Shown piece after piece: positions 56,632-64,000 of a stretch of DNA of 64,000 bases. The DNA is from Streptomyces sp. NBC_00878 (GTDB taxonomy: Bacteria; Actinomycetota; Actinomycetes; Streptomycetales; Streptomycetaceae). The translations under genes were made by a program, and so were the position numbers. The stretch spans positions 2,542,001 through 2,606,000 of the forward strand of contig NZ_JAPEOK010000001.1 in assembly GCF_026341515.1 (NCBI RefSeq). Direction: 5' to 3'. The stretch's first letter is position 1. Each line of letters starts with the position of its first letter. Below the pieces are notes generated by a model. That model was not told the DNA's origin and did not search any database. It saw nothing but the letters and a program-made list of their open reading frames with translations.

Positions 56632-56727
56632 TCTGCCGTTTCGTACTGTCGTTGCGTGCTGCCGTTTCGTACTGTCGTTGCGTGCTGCCGTTGCGTGCTG
56701 CCGTTGCGTACGGTCGTTGCGTGCTGT
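56632..56727. repeat. Nested tandem repeats between ATPase and permease genes
   Basis: A 26-bp unit (GCCGTTTCGTACTGTCGTTG plus CGTGCT) occurs twice, then a shorter GCCGTTGCGTGCT-type unit repeats, filling the 118-bp intercistronic gap. Not a coding region. Confidence 0.8.
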
Positions 56728-56729
56728 GC

Positions 56730-57518
56730 TCACCGACTGAAGACCTTGTTGAATCCGACGAGGCGCTCCGTCAGCAGGGCCGCGCCGACCGTGGCGGCGA
56801 GCAGCAGGGTGCTGACCGCGGCCACCATGGGGTCGTAGGAGAACTGGACGTAATTGAGCATCTCGACGGGCAGTGTGGAGATACCGGGCCCCTTGAGCAG
56901 CAGTGACAGCGGGACGTTGTTGAACGAGGTCAGGAAGGACAGGACGGCCGCCGATACGATGCCGGGCGCCATCACCGGCAGCGTGATCGCGAAGAACGTC
57001 CGCAGGGGTCCGGCGCCGAGGCCCCTGGCGGCCTCTTCCAGGGCGGGGTCCGACAGGGCGAGCGAGGCGCCCGTGACGCGTACCGCGTAGGGCAGCAGCA
57101 GGACGGTGTGGCCGATCAGCAGTGCGCCGAGCGCGGTGATCCGCATGGTCACCATGAGCTGCTGGAAGAGCGCGAAGCCCAGGACCAGTTCGGGGACGAT
57201 CGCGGGTGAGAGGAAGAGCGTCTCGACCGCCTTGTGGCCGCGGAACGTGTGGCGTTGCACGGCCAGGGCCACCGGGATGCCCAGCACCAGCGCGAACAGG
57301 GTGGCCGCCGCGGCCACCAGCAGACTGGTCAACAGGCCCTGCTGGAACGTGGAGTTGGACAGCGCCTGGTCGAACCAGCGCAGCGAGAAGCCGGGCGGCG
57401 GGAACTCGACGGTGTCGCCGGACGAGAAGCCGATGGCGACGACCAGCAGGATGGGCCCGAGCAGAAAGGCCATGGCCAGGGCGGACAGGAGGGAGAGAAC
57501 GGGGCGTCGGCGTATCAC
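56730..57518 (-). CDS. ABC transporter permease (PotC-like)
   Basis: 262 residues with six predicted helices. The EAA loop is LEEAARGLGAGPLRTFFAIT. GTG start overlaps the upstream permease stop (GTGA). Pairs with the other permease to import the operon's substrate. Confidence 0.9.
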   Translation of the reverse strand: MIRRRPVLSLLSALAMAFLLGPILLVVAIGFSSGDTVEFPPPGFSLRWFDQALSNSTFQQGLLTSLLVAAAATLFALVLGIPVALAVQRHTFRGHKAVETLFLSPAIVPELVLGFALFQQLMVTMRITALGALLIGHTVLLLPYAVRVTGASLALSDPALEEAARGLGAGPLRTFFAITLPVMAPGIVSAAVLSFLTSFNNVPLSLLLKGPGISTLPVEMLNYVQFSYDPMVAAVSTLLLAATVGAALLTERLVGFNKVFSR

Positions 57519-58339
57519 GACGTGGCCACCTTCACCGATATCCGGCCCGAGGCCCAGCCGACCACGAGCACCAGTACGGTCATGATCAGTGCGACGGCGC
57601 TGGCCCCGCCCCAGTCCAGCTTCACGTTCGCGTAGTCGTAGAGCAGCGTCGCCAGGGTGCGGTTGCGGGAGCCGCCGAGCAGCAGCGGTGTGGTGAAGGC
57701 GGTGACAGCTCCGGCGAACACCAGGGTCCCTCCCACCAGTACGCCGGGCAGGGCGAGCGGCAGCACGATCTGCCTAAAGGCCCGGCCGGGGCTCGCGCCG
57801 AGGCCGCGGGCGGCGTCTTCGAGGCCGGGGTCGATGTGCGACAGCGAGCTGTACGAGGTGAGGATCATCAGCGGCATGAACAGTTGGGTGAGACCGGCGA
57901 CCAGGGCGAACTCCGTGTAGAGCAGCTCGGGCGGACGGTCGGTGACTCCGGTCGCCAGGACGGCATCGCTGATGAGGCCGTTGCGGCCGAGGATGACCAG
58001 CCAGGAGAAGGTCCGCACCACCGTGCTGAGCAGCAGCGGGAAGACCGCGAGCGCGAGCAGCAGGCCCTGGCGGCTCTTGGGAGCTCGGGCGATGAGATAG
58101 GCCGTCGGGAAGCCGAAGACCAGACAGACGAGGGTGACGGTGACGGCCACGCGTACGGTCCGGGCGAGCACGCCCAGTACGTAGCTGTCGGTGAGCATGG
58201 TGCCCAACTTGCCGAGCACGTCGGGGTGGTCGGCGGCGGGCGGCGCGAAGAGCGTCACGACGAAGGGGAACGCGAAGCCGAAGGCCAGCAGGGCCAGGCC
58301 GGGCGCGAGCAGCAGCCCCAAGGTGGCCTTCCGGGACAT
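57515..58339 (-). CDS. ABC transporter permease (PotB-like)
   Basis: About 274 residues with six predicted helices. The EAA-type loop is LEDAARGLGASPGRAFRQIV. ATG 58339 is chosen, 8 nt after GAGGGG; a GTG at 58345 is only 2 nt from that site. First gene of the importer operon, reading away from the LacI regulator, with the shared operators just upstream. Confidence 0.9.
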   Translation of the reverse strand: MSRKATLGLLLAPGLALLAFGFAFPFVVTLFAPPAADHPDVLGKLGTMLTDSYVLGVLARTVRVAVTVTLVCLVFGFPTAYLIARAPKSRQGLLLALAVFPLLLSTVVRTFSWLVILGRNGLISDAVLATGVTDRPPELLYTEFALVAGLTQLFMPLMILTSYSSLSHIDPGLEDAARGLGASPGRAFRQIVLPLALPGVLVGGTLVFAGAVTAFTTPLLLGGSRNRTLATLLYDYANVKLDWGGASAVALIMTVLVLVVGWASGRISVKVATS

Positions 58340-58366
58340 ACTCACACCCCCTCTCAGAGATTCCTA

Positions 58367-58402
58367 CAACCGGTTGCTGCAACCGGTTGCAACAACCGGT
58401 CG
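58367..58402. promoter_or_regulatory. LacI operators in the divergent promoter region
   Basis: CAACCGGTTG at 58367-58376, CAACCGGTTG within GCAACCGGTTGC at 58379-58390, and a partial CAACCGGTCG at 58393-58402. CG-centred palindromes are typical LacI-family sites. Confidence 0.8.
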
Positions 58403-58482
58403 ACGTGGACGATACTTTCGGCCGGATCGAGGCGTCAACGCGCTCGTGTAAAGATCCCGTTACGCACACACTGGGGGGCGAG

Positions 58483-59472
58483 ATGGTGACGCTGGCTGAC
58501 GTCGCGCGCGCGGCGGGGGTGTCCAAGGCGACCGCGTCACGCGCGCTGAGCCGGCCCGACATGGTCGCGGCGGACACCCGCGAACGGGTGCTGGTCGCCG
58601 CCGGGACCATGGGTTTCGAGTTCAACGCGAGCGCCCGGGCGCTGACCACCGGCCGGACCGGCCTGATCGGCGTTCTGGTCCCGAGCCTCGCCAACCCCTA
58701 CTTCGCCCCGATCGTGACCGGCGTGCAGCGTGCGCTGTCCCAGCACGGCGACAACATCCTGCTCGCCGTCTCCGAGGGTTCGCAGAGCAGTGAGCACGAG
58801 CTGGCGGGGAAGCTCGCCTCACGCGTCGACGGGCTCGTCTTCATAGCGCCGGTGAGCCCGGACTCGGCGATCAGGGGGTTCACTTCGAAGCTGCCGGTCG
58901 TCACCGTGGACCGCACCGTGCCCGCGGTGCCCGGCGTCCTGATCGACACCCCCGGCGGCGTCGCGGACATCGTCACGCACCTGGCAGGCCTCGGTCACCG
59001 GGCCATCGCCCATGTGGGCGGCCCGGATGGCTCATGGATGGCCGCACAGCGCAACAGCGCGGTCGAGGAGGCCGCCCGCCGAAGCGGTGTCGACCTCACG
59101 GTGCTCGGTCCCGTCGCCCCCCGGATCGACGCGGGGCTGGCCGTCGCCGAGCGCATCGCCGCCGAACGGAGCGTCACCGCGGTGGTGGCGTACAGCAGTT
59201 ACCTGCTGCTCGGCCTGCATCTGGGGCTGCGCGACGCCGGTGTGCGGGTCCCCGAGGACATCAGCCTGGCCGCGTCGGACGACCTGACCTCGATCAGCAC
59301 GGACCGGCCCGACACCACGGCGCTACGGGTCCCGCTCGAAGAGGCGGGCATCGCGGCGGTCCGCCTGCTCCAGGAGACGAAACCTCCCAAGCGCGCCCGA
59401 CGGCTGCGCATCGCCACCGAGTTGATCGTCGGCGGCTCCACCGCTCGCGCACCGGTCCGGAGCCCCGGGTAG
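58483..59472 (+). CDS. LacI-family transcriptional regulator
   Basis: 329 residues from ATG 58483. HTH: MVTLADVARAAGVSKATASR. The hinge and periplasmic-binding-like core follow (TGLIGVLVPSLANPYFAPIV, GLVFIAPVSPDSA). Divergent from the importer operon across 140 bp that contain the palindromes at 58367-58402, so it very likely represses importer, nucleoside hydrolase and ade. Effector probably a nucleoside, base or ribose. Confidence 0.92.
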   Translation: MVTLADVARAAGVSKATASRALSRPDMVAADTRERVLVAAGTMGFEFNASARALTTGRTGLIGVLVPSLANPYFAPIVTGVQRALSQHGDNILLAVSEGSQSSEHELAGKLASRVDGLVFIAPVSPDSAIRGFTSKLPVVTVDRTVPAVPGVLIDTPGGVADIVTHLAGLGHRAIAHVGGPDGSWMAAQRNSAVEEAARRSGVDLTVLGPVAPRIDAGLAVAERIAAERSVTAVVAYSSYLLLGLHLGLRDAGVRVPEDISLAASDDLTSISTDRPDTTALRVPLEEAGIAAVRLLQETKPPKRARRLRIATELIVGGSTARAPVRSPG

Positions 59473-59504
59473 GAGGACGGGTGCCGTTTCCCGGATGAGC
59501 GGTG

Positions 59505-59540
59505 GAGGGTGGGGCTCCGGTCGGCCGGAGCCCCACCCTC
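59505..59540. terminator. Bidirectional terminator between LacI gene and propeller gene
   Basis: GAGGGTGGGGCTCCGG-TCGG-CCGGAGCCCCACCCTC, a perfect 16-bp stem with a 4-nt loop between convergent stops. Confidence 0.85.
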
Positions 59541-59542
59541 AC

Positions 59543-59585
59543 CTCCGTGTCAGACACCTCTGTGTCAGACACCTCTGTGTCAGAG
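59543..59585. repeat. 15-bp tandem repeat at a gene's 3' end
   Basis: CTCTGTGTCAGACAC is repeated about three times, running into the last codons of the propeller gene. Confidence 0.8.
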
Positions 59586-60563
59586 GGAAACCGCCACCCC
59601 GTTGTACGTCGTCTCCGGTGTCGGGGGCGTCGTGAAGCGTGCGTTGACCAGGTACAGGCGGTTGCCGAAGCGGGCCGCAGTGGTGGGCACGTCGAAGCGT
59701 GGGTCGGTGATCGTGGTGCGCAGCGTGGCGGTGGTGGCCCCGGCGTCGAGGTCCCACACGCTGATGAGGTTCAGGCGGTTCTGAACGACGTACAGGGTGC
59801 GGCCGATGCGGACCAGACCGTCGCCGTTGACGACGCTCGCCTGGCCGACCAGCGTGATCTTCGTGGCGTTGCCGGTCTTGAGGCTCACGTTGTACAGCTC
59901 GCCCGGCGTGCTCTTGACGACGATGAGGCCCTGCCCGTCGGGGGTGGCGACTATGCCGTTGGCGTTGTTCACGTCGGGGGTCTGCGTCCAGTCGCCGGTG
60001 AGCGGCAGGGCGCGGATCTCACCGGAGCGGCCGCGCGGGACACCGTGGAGCACGGCGTCGCGCGAGTCGGTGAACCAGGCGCGGTCCTTGTGCAGGATGA
60101 CGTCGTTGATGAAGTGGCCGGTGGCCTCGGTGAGTTGGTGCGTGGCCACCAGCTCACCGGTACGGGAGTCGACAACCCGGGCCACCCCGGTGTTGCCCGC
60201 GATGTAGAGCAGGCCGTCGTCGTCCAGCTTCAGGCCGACGGAGACCTGGCCGGTGCCGCCCGCGTAGAGGACCTCGCCCTCGCCGGTGCGCAGGTCCGTG
60301 CGGAAGACGGCGCCGTTGGCACGCGAGCCCATGTAGGCGTACGGCTTGCTGCCGATGGTGATGCCCTCGGGGAGGAAGCCGTTCGGCAGCTGGAACTCCG
60401 TCGGCCAGGTGGCCTTCGCCCGTGCGGCGCTCGCGGTGCCGGCGCCGGCCGCCGCCAGACCGAAGGTGGCGAGTGCGGTGCCGCCGAGGAAGGTGCGGCG
60501 GGAGGGCTGGGGGTGCGGTCGGGGGTGGACAGGGGGTTGGGGGTGAGGGTGGTTCCGGGTCAT
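59580..60563 (-). CDS. Tat-exported SMP-30/gluconolactonase-like beta-propeller protein
   Basis: 327 residues from ATG 60563 (GGAGG 8 nt upstream). Twin-arginine signal: SRRTFLGGTALATFGLAAAG. Six-bladed propeller features follow: GFLPEGITIGSKPYAYMGSR, GLLYIAGNTGVARVVDSRTG and NNANGIVATPDGQGLIVV. Relatives are often labelled superoxide dismutase, but I see no such motif. A secreted sugar-lactonase-like or binding role is more likely; the substrate is unknown. Confidence 0.8.
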   Translation of the reverse strand: MTRNHPHPQPPVHPRPHPQPSRRTFLGGTALATFGLAAAGAGTASAARAKATWPTEFQLPNGFLPEGITIGSKPYAYMGSRANGAVFRTDLRTGEGEVLYAGGTGQVSVGLKLDDDGLLYIAGNTGVARVVDSRTGELVATHQLTEATGHFINDVILHKDRAWFTDSRDAVLHGVPRGRSGEIRALPLTGDWTQTPDVNNANGIVATPDGQGLIVVKSTPGELYNVSLKTGNATKITLVGQASVVNGDGLVRIGRTLYVVQNRLNLISVWDLDAGATTATLRTTITDPRFDVPTTAARFGNRLYLVNARFTTPPTPETTYNGVAVSL

Positions 60564-61214
60564 GGTTTCCGGGCCTCCGTGGCGTGTGGGGACTAAGCCA
60601 ACTCGGTCAACTCTGCTGATTCCACAAGGAGTTGAGAGATTCGTTGACGGTTGTGTTGACGGTTCCGTTCGCTCGTAACGGACTATCGCGCAACGGCGTT
60701 CCCGTGAACCCCCTATGTTTGCTGTCGATCCCCTGTCACTTTCGCCTCGCGGGCACCGCTCGTTCCGCCCGTACCGCGCGGCGGCTCCGCGCCCGGTGTT
60801 TTCTGGTTCCAAGGCACGATCGACGACCAGCTCCCTCGTCCGGGGCGGCGGCAGGCGCAGCACCCGCCGGTCCTGGGTGCGGGACGTCCCGTCTTCCTGG
60901 GTCACATATCGAAGGTGGACACCTGTCAAAAAAGCAGACAGGTGTCAAAAAGGATCAATGCGCGACGGTCGGGCCGGACGGTCGCGCGGCACGTGACGGC
61001 CCCGACCGCGGTTCGTTGGACCGGTCACTGAACCGGGCGGGCGGTTTCCGGCGTACGGCAGAAAGGCTGAGCGGGGTCACGTGTGTGGCCTGGTAGGGCT
61101 GTTCCTACTCACCGTCTGTGGACGTCGAGCAGTGAACGTCACCGGCGAGAACCGCATCTACCTCTCCAACAGCAACCCGTCCGCCCCGCCCGCACTGCCC
61201 CAGGAACCGACTCC
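60564..61214. promoter_or_regulatory. 650-bp non-coding region before the membrane-protein gene
   Basis: No gene is supported here. It contains two GTTGACGGTT copies near 60642-60665 and an inverted repeat GACACCTGTC (60918-60927) / GACAGGTGTC (60937-60946), with an A-rich spacer and tail. Confidence 0.5.
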
Positions 61215-63059
61215 ATGCACGTACAGCCGTTCTCCGTGGTCGCCTCGGCACCCTCCGGACCGGACTGCGTCAGCGAAGCCCCCCGGAAGCCCGCGCACCG
61301 GCCCCTTCGGCTGCGGGCGGGCCGCGTCCCGGTGCTCGCGGTCCTCGCCGTCCTCCCGCTGTACGGGGTGTGGGCCACGCTTCTCGCGACGGGCGGCGGC
61401 GATCTCGCGGCCCAGTACGCCTGGGCGGGATTCTTCGCCCGGAACCCGGACACGGCGTACGGACTGTTCTGGTACGGCGGTACGCACACCGCCAACTACA
61501 GCGTGCTGTCACCTCCGTTGATGGCCGTGCTGGGCGTACGGACCGCCTCCGTGCTGGCCGGGGTGGCCGCCACCTGGCTGCTGGGCTCGCTACTGGAGCG
61601 GACCGTCACCAGGTCGCCGCGGTGGCCCGCGCTGCTCGGCGCTTTCGGGCTGTGGGCCAACGTCGCCTCGGGGCGCACCACGTTCGCCCTCGGGCTGGCC
61701 TTCGGACTCGTCGGCCTCCTGGCCGTGGCCGGGCGTCCGGAGCGGCCGGTGCGGCTGACCGCGGGCGCCCTGGGAGCGCTGCTGGCCACCCTGGCCAGTC
61801 CGGTGGCCGGGCTCTTCCTGCTCGTGGCCGGTGCCGGGTATCTGCTCGACCGGCAGTACGCCAAGTGCCTCGCCCTCTCCTTGCCGCCCGTCGCCGTCTG
61901 CGCTTCGACGGCACTGCTGTTTCCTTTCCAGGGCGAGCAGCCCATGCCCGCGTTCCGCACGGTGATGCCCCTGCTGCTGTCCGGCGCCGTGGTGTGGGCG
62001 GCTCCCCGCGCGTGGCGGGTCGTGCGGGGCGGGGCGGTCCTGTACGCCGTCGGGGTCGTGCTGACCTGTCTCGTGCCCTCACCGATCGGCACCAACGTGG
62101 AGCGGCTCGCGGCGCTCTTCGCTCCCGCAGTACTGCTCGCGTGTGTGCGGGGCGCGGCCGGGTCCGGTGACCACCCCCGGCCCTCCGCACGGCAGACCTC
62201 CTGGCGGCTGACCTCCGTGCGGCGGACCGTCGCACACTGGGCCGCCGCGCACCGGAACACGGCCCGCTGGACCGGCCCGCTCGCTCTCGCACTCGCCATG
62301 TCGGTCGCTTGGCCCGCCATAACGACCGCCATCGACCTGCGGGTCACCGCGTCCGTACCGGCCTGGGCCACGCACACCGACGGGGTGCTCGCCAAGCTCG
62401 ACCGGCTCAACGCGAATCGCAACCGGGTCGAGGTGGTCCCCGCCCGTGATCACCGCGAAGCCGCACTCTTCGCACCGCACGCGCAGCTGATGCGGGGCTG
62501 GAACCGGCAGTTGGACGTCGAGCGGGGGCGGCTGTTCTACGAGGCCGCGCTCGACGCTCCGCGCTACCACGCCTGGCTGCGCCACTGGGCCGTGGGATAC
62601 GTCGTCGTACCCGACGGAACACCCGACGGTCCCGCCAGGCACGAGGCCGCCCTCGTCGCCTCCGGGCAGGACTGGCTGGTGCCCGTGTGGCACGACGCGT
62701 ACTGGAGGATCTACCGCGTCAGGGACGCGGAGCCGCTCGTCTCGGCGCCGGCCCGGGTGGTGCGGGCGGGTGAGGCGGCCGTGGTGCTGAGGGTGCCGCG
62801 GGCCGGGACGGTGACCGTCCGGGTCCGGTACTCGCCGTGGCTGCGGGCCGCAGGGGCCTGCGTACGGCCGGACGGACCCTGGACGCGGCTGACCGTGCGG
62901 CGGGCGGGGTTGTACCGGCTGGACTCCAGCTATGTGAACGGGCCCTCGGACGAGGGCGGTTGTCCACCGGCCGAGGGGAACGCCCGACAGGGGTCACGGT
63001 CGCATGTGGCGACACCGAGTTGGGCCCGCCCGCCGCGTCTCCTGGGACGCGGCGGGTAG
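61215..63059 (+). CDS. Large multi-pass membrane protein, function unknown
   Basis: 614 residues from ATG 61215. At least eight hydrophobic helices occupy about residues 40-390 (VPVLAVLAVLPLYGVWATLL, LLLSGAVVWAAPRAWRVV, VLYAVGVVLTCLVPSPIGTN), followed by a soluble C-terminal part of about 230 residues (LRHWAVGYVVVPDGTPDG, VPVWHDAYWRIYRVRDAEPL). The layout resembles C-type glycosyltransferases or MFS-like integral proteins that end in an extracytoplasmic beta domain; no catalytic DD motif is certain. The terminal 40 residues overlap a hairpin. Confidence 0.8.
   Translation: MHVQPFSVVASAPSGPDCVSEAPRKPAHRPLRLRAGRVPVLAVLAVLPLYGVWATLLATGGGDLAAQYAWAGFFARNPDTAYGLFWYGGTHTANYSVLSPPLMAVLGVRTASVLAGVAATWLLGSLLERTVTRSPRWPALLGAFGLWANVASGRTTFALGLAFGLVGLLAVAGRPERPVRLTAGALGALLATLASPVAGLFLLVAGAGYLLDRQYAKCLALSLPPVAVCASTALLFPFQGEQPMPAFRTVMPLLLSGAVVWAAPRAWRVVRGGAVLYAVGVVLTCLVPSPIGTNVERLAALFAPAVLLACVRGAAGSGDHPRPSARQTSWRLTSVRRTVAHWAAAHRNTARWTGPLALALAMSVAWPAITTAIDLRVTASVPAWATHTDGVLAKLDRLNANRNRVEVVPARDHREAALFAPHAQLMRGWNRQLDVERGRLFYEAALDAPRYHAWLRHWAVGYVVVPDGTPDGPARHEAALVASGQDWLVPVWHDAYWRIYRVRDAEPLVSAPARVVRAGEAAVVLRVPRAGTVTVRVRYSPWLRAAGACVRPDGPWTRLTVRRAGLYRLDSSYVNGPSDEGGCPPAEGNARQGSRSHVATPSWARPPRLLGRGG
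63029..63056. terminator. Hairpin over the 3' end of the membrane-protein gene
   Basis: CCCGCCGCGTC-TCCTGG-GACGCGGCGGG, a perfect 11-bp stem with 6-nt loop, ending next to the TAG stop. Confidence 0.7.
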
Positions 63060-63089
63060 GCGCGGCGGTGGTCAGGTGCGCCTCGACGG

Positions 63090-63400
63090 TCAGTCGACGA
63101 GCGTGACGTCCTGGCGCTGGCGCGCGTGGAACTGTGGTCCGGCAGCGGAAGCCCGCCGCCGGACCGCAGTTCCATCACCGTGGCCTCGACACGGGCCGCG
63201 CCCGGCTTGAACCGTCCCGGCCCCGTCCGGTCGGTGTTCGTCCAGGGGTGCTCGGCGCCGTCGCAGACCGCGGTGGTGCCCCCGACGTACCGGCCCGGTG
63301 TGCTCGTGCGCGTGATCATCACCCCATTGGTGGCGAGTCCGCACCATCCGTCCTGGGCGCGTCCGAGTGTTGTCCGCGTGTTGTCACGCTTCCCTCCCCG
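63090..63400 (-). pseudogene. Possible secreted-protein remnant
   Basis: The reverse frame reads GWCGLATNGVMITRTSTPGR, CDGAEHPWTNTDRTGPGRFK and ARVEATVMELRSGG, with protein-like composition and paired cysteines, then shifts frame before a plausible end (ARQRQDVTLVD). No start or family is recognised. It may be the C-terminus of a broken secreted protein. Confidence 0.3.
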
Positions 63401-63488
63401 CTGTTCCGATGAGTTCGCGACGGGCGCATGGTCTATCCATACGGGCGACAACAACGCCGCCCCAACTCATCGCACGTGGAGGTACACC

Positions 63489-63701
63489 ATGTGTTCCCAC
63501 CAGTCTTCGTGCCCGTCCCCCGACCGCTCCGCGCGCGCCGACCAGGCCGAGGCGCACATCGTCTCCTCGCACCCCGAGCAGGGCTGGTACCTGCTGTGCG
63601 ACGGCTCGATCGTCTTCGACGACACCGGCGCGCTGCTGCCCGACGGGCGGGTCGTCGCCCCGCATCGGGTGCCGGCCGAGCAGCTGACGATCGCGGCCTG
63701 A
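63489..63701 (+). CDS. DUF5999 family small protein
   Basis: 70 residues: MCSHQSSCPSPDRSARADQA, then HPEQGWYLLCDGSIVFDDTG and LLPDGRVVAPHR. Matches the short Streptomyces DUF5999 family, with N-terminal cysteines and a conserved HPEQGWxLLCNG-like core. GGAGG at 63478-63482 supports the start. Cytosolic; function unknown. Confidence 0.85.
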   Translation: MCSHQSSCPSPDRSARADQAEAHIVSSHPEQGWYLLCDGSIVFDDTGALLPDGRVVAPHRVPAEQLTIAA

Positions 63702-63713
63702 CGCCCCCTCATC

Positions 63714-63769
63714 CGCTCTGACAGCCGCTCCGACAGCCGCTCCGACAGCTGCTCCGACAGCTGCTCCGA
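63714..63769. repeat. 12-bp tandem repeat (CGCTCCGACAGC)
   Basis: Four to five copies of (C/T)GCTC(C/T)GACAGC in tandem just after the DUF5999 stop. Confidence 0.85.
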
Positions 63770-63875
63770 ATAGAACAGCAAGGACGAAGCACCGCAGTAT
63801 CGCGACGCATTGACTGCCGTCATGATGGCGATACGCTCCTGGTGCGACCCCACCACGACAAGGGGGCGGACCGCC

Positions 63876-64000
63876 ATGAAGCCGAGGAATCCCCAGCCCG
63901 GAAACCCCCACCCCCAGGACGTCGACACCTTCGCGCGTGACCGTCTCCCGCCGCGCGACCAGTGGCCCGAGCTCCGCTTCGACCTCCCCGAGCCGCGCTG
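63876..64000 (+). CDS. AMP-binding acyl/aryl-CoA ligase (N-terminal fragment, runs off the window)
   Basis: The first 41 codons read MKPRNPQPGNPHPQDVDTFA, then RDRLPPRDQWPELRFDLPEP. This N-terminal segment (DTFARDxLPPxxxWPxLxFDLPEL) is characteristic of benzoate/2-aminobenzoate-CoA ligase-like enzymes, which activate an acid with ATP and CoA. The catalytic part is outside the window. A possible -35 TTGACT lies at 63810. Confidence 0.65.
   Translation, partial: MKPRNPQPGNPHPQDVDTFARDRLPPRDQWPELRFDLPEPR

Noticed and set aside
59580..60563. Superoxide dismutase label for the Tat propeller protein
   Set aside because: No metal-binding motif of Fe/Mn, Ni or Cu/Zn enzymes; the fold pattern is a propeller.
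61081..61521. Frame beginning MCGLVGLF, reminiscent of asparagine synthase
   Set aside because: Only eight residues match; the rest has no amidotransferase features and overlaps the membrane-protein gene in another frame.

Overview
The window is high-GC actinobacterial DNA and almost certainly Streptomyces. The signs are GTG/TTG starts behind AGGAGG ribosome sites, a TTA codon in a secreted enzyme, a perfect CebR box, Streptomyces dispersed repeats, and a gene order I recall from the S. coelicolor chromosome: murA-like, acnA, ngcEFG, rok7B7, xylFGH, dxs. No rRNA, tRNA or CRISPR was seen. Gene names and synteny come from recalled family knowledge, not from a search.

Layout. 1-9.7 kb: accessory metabolism. 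An atypical SDR, an IclR regulator with two matching operators, a cupin/flavin-monooxygenase pair, an acyl-CoA dehydrogenase divergent from an AraC regulator, an F420-type oxidoreductase, and several decayed stubs (ISAs1, thiolase, AraC). 10-21 kb: dxs, the xylose-type importer xylFGH with the ROK regulator rok7B7, and the ngcEFG amino-sugar/chitobiose importer, all on the minus strand. 21-30.2 kb: two convergent secreted GH92 mannosidases carrying the same operator, and a copper-dependent AA10 polysaccharide monooxygenase with a CebR box and a TTA codon. 30.6-39.5 kb: a histidine kinase whose response regulator has been hollowed out by an internal deletion, aconitase with an iron-box-like site, a membrane-anchored B-lectin protein, a truncated LuxR regulator, and an HTH-MurA fusion with a palindrome over its own promoter.

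39.5-51.7 kb is an insertion hot spot. An ISAzo13-family element is interrupted by an IS4-family element, which is interrupted by an IS630-family element. An intact second ISAzo13 element abuts it through a shared TAA. IS5 and IS110 transposases and fragments of interrupted host genes follow. A TetR regulator, a frameshifted NAD(P)-binding oxidoreductase and a nitroreductase sit inside this zone.

51.7-59.5 kb: a LacI-controlled cluster with a PotABCD-like ABC importer, a nucleoside hydrolase and an adenine deaminase. Together these suggest uptake of a purine nucleoside, cleavage to base and ribose, and deamination of adenine. 59.5-64 kb: a Tat-exported beta-propeller protein, a large multi-pass membrane protein, a small DUF5999-type protein and the start of an acyl-CoA/aryl-CoA ligase.

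Main themes: extracellular polysaccharide and glycan breakdown coupled to sugar import (xyl, ngc, GH92, AA10), and heavy remodelling by insertion sequences. Many gene borders carry short tandem repeats or long perfect hairpins.
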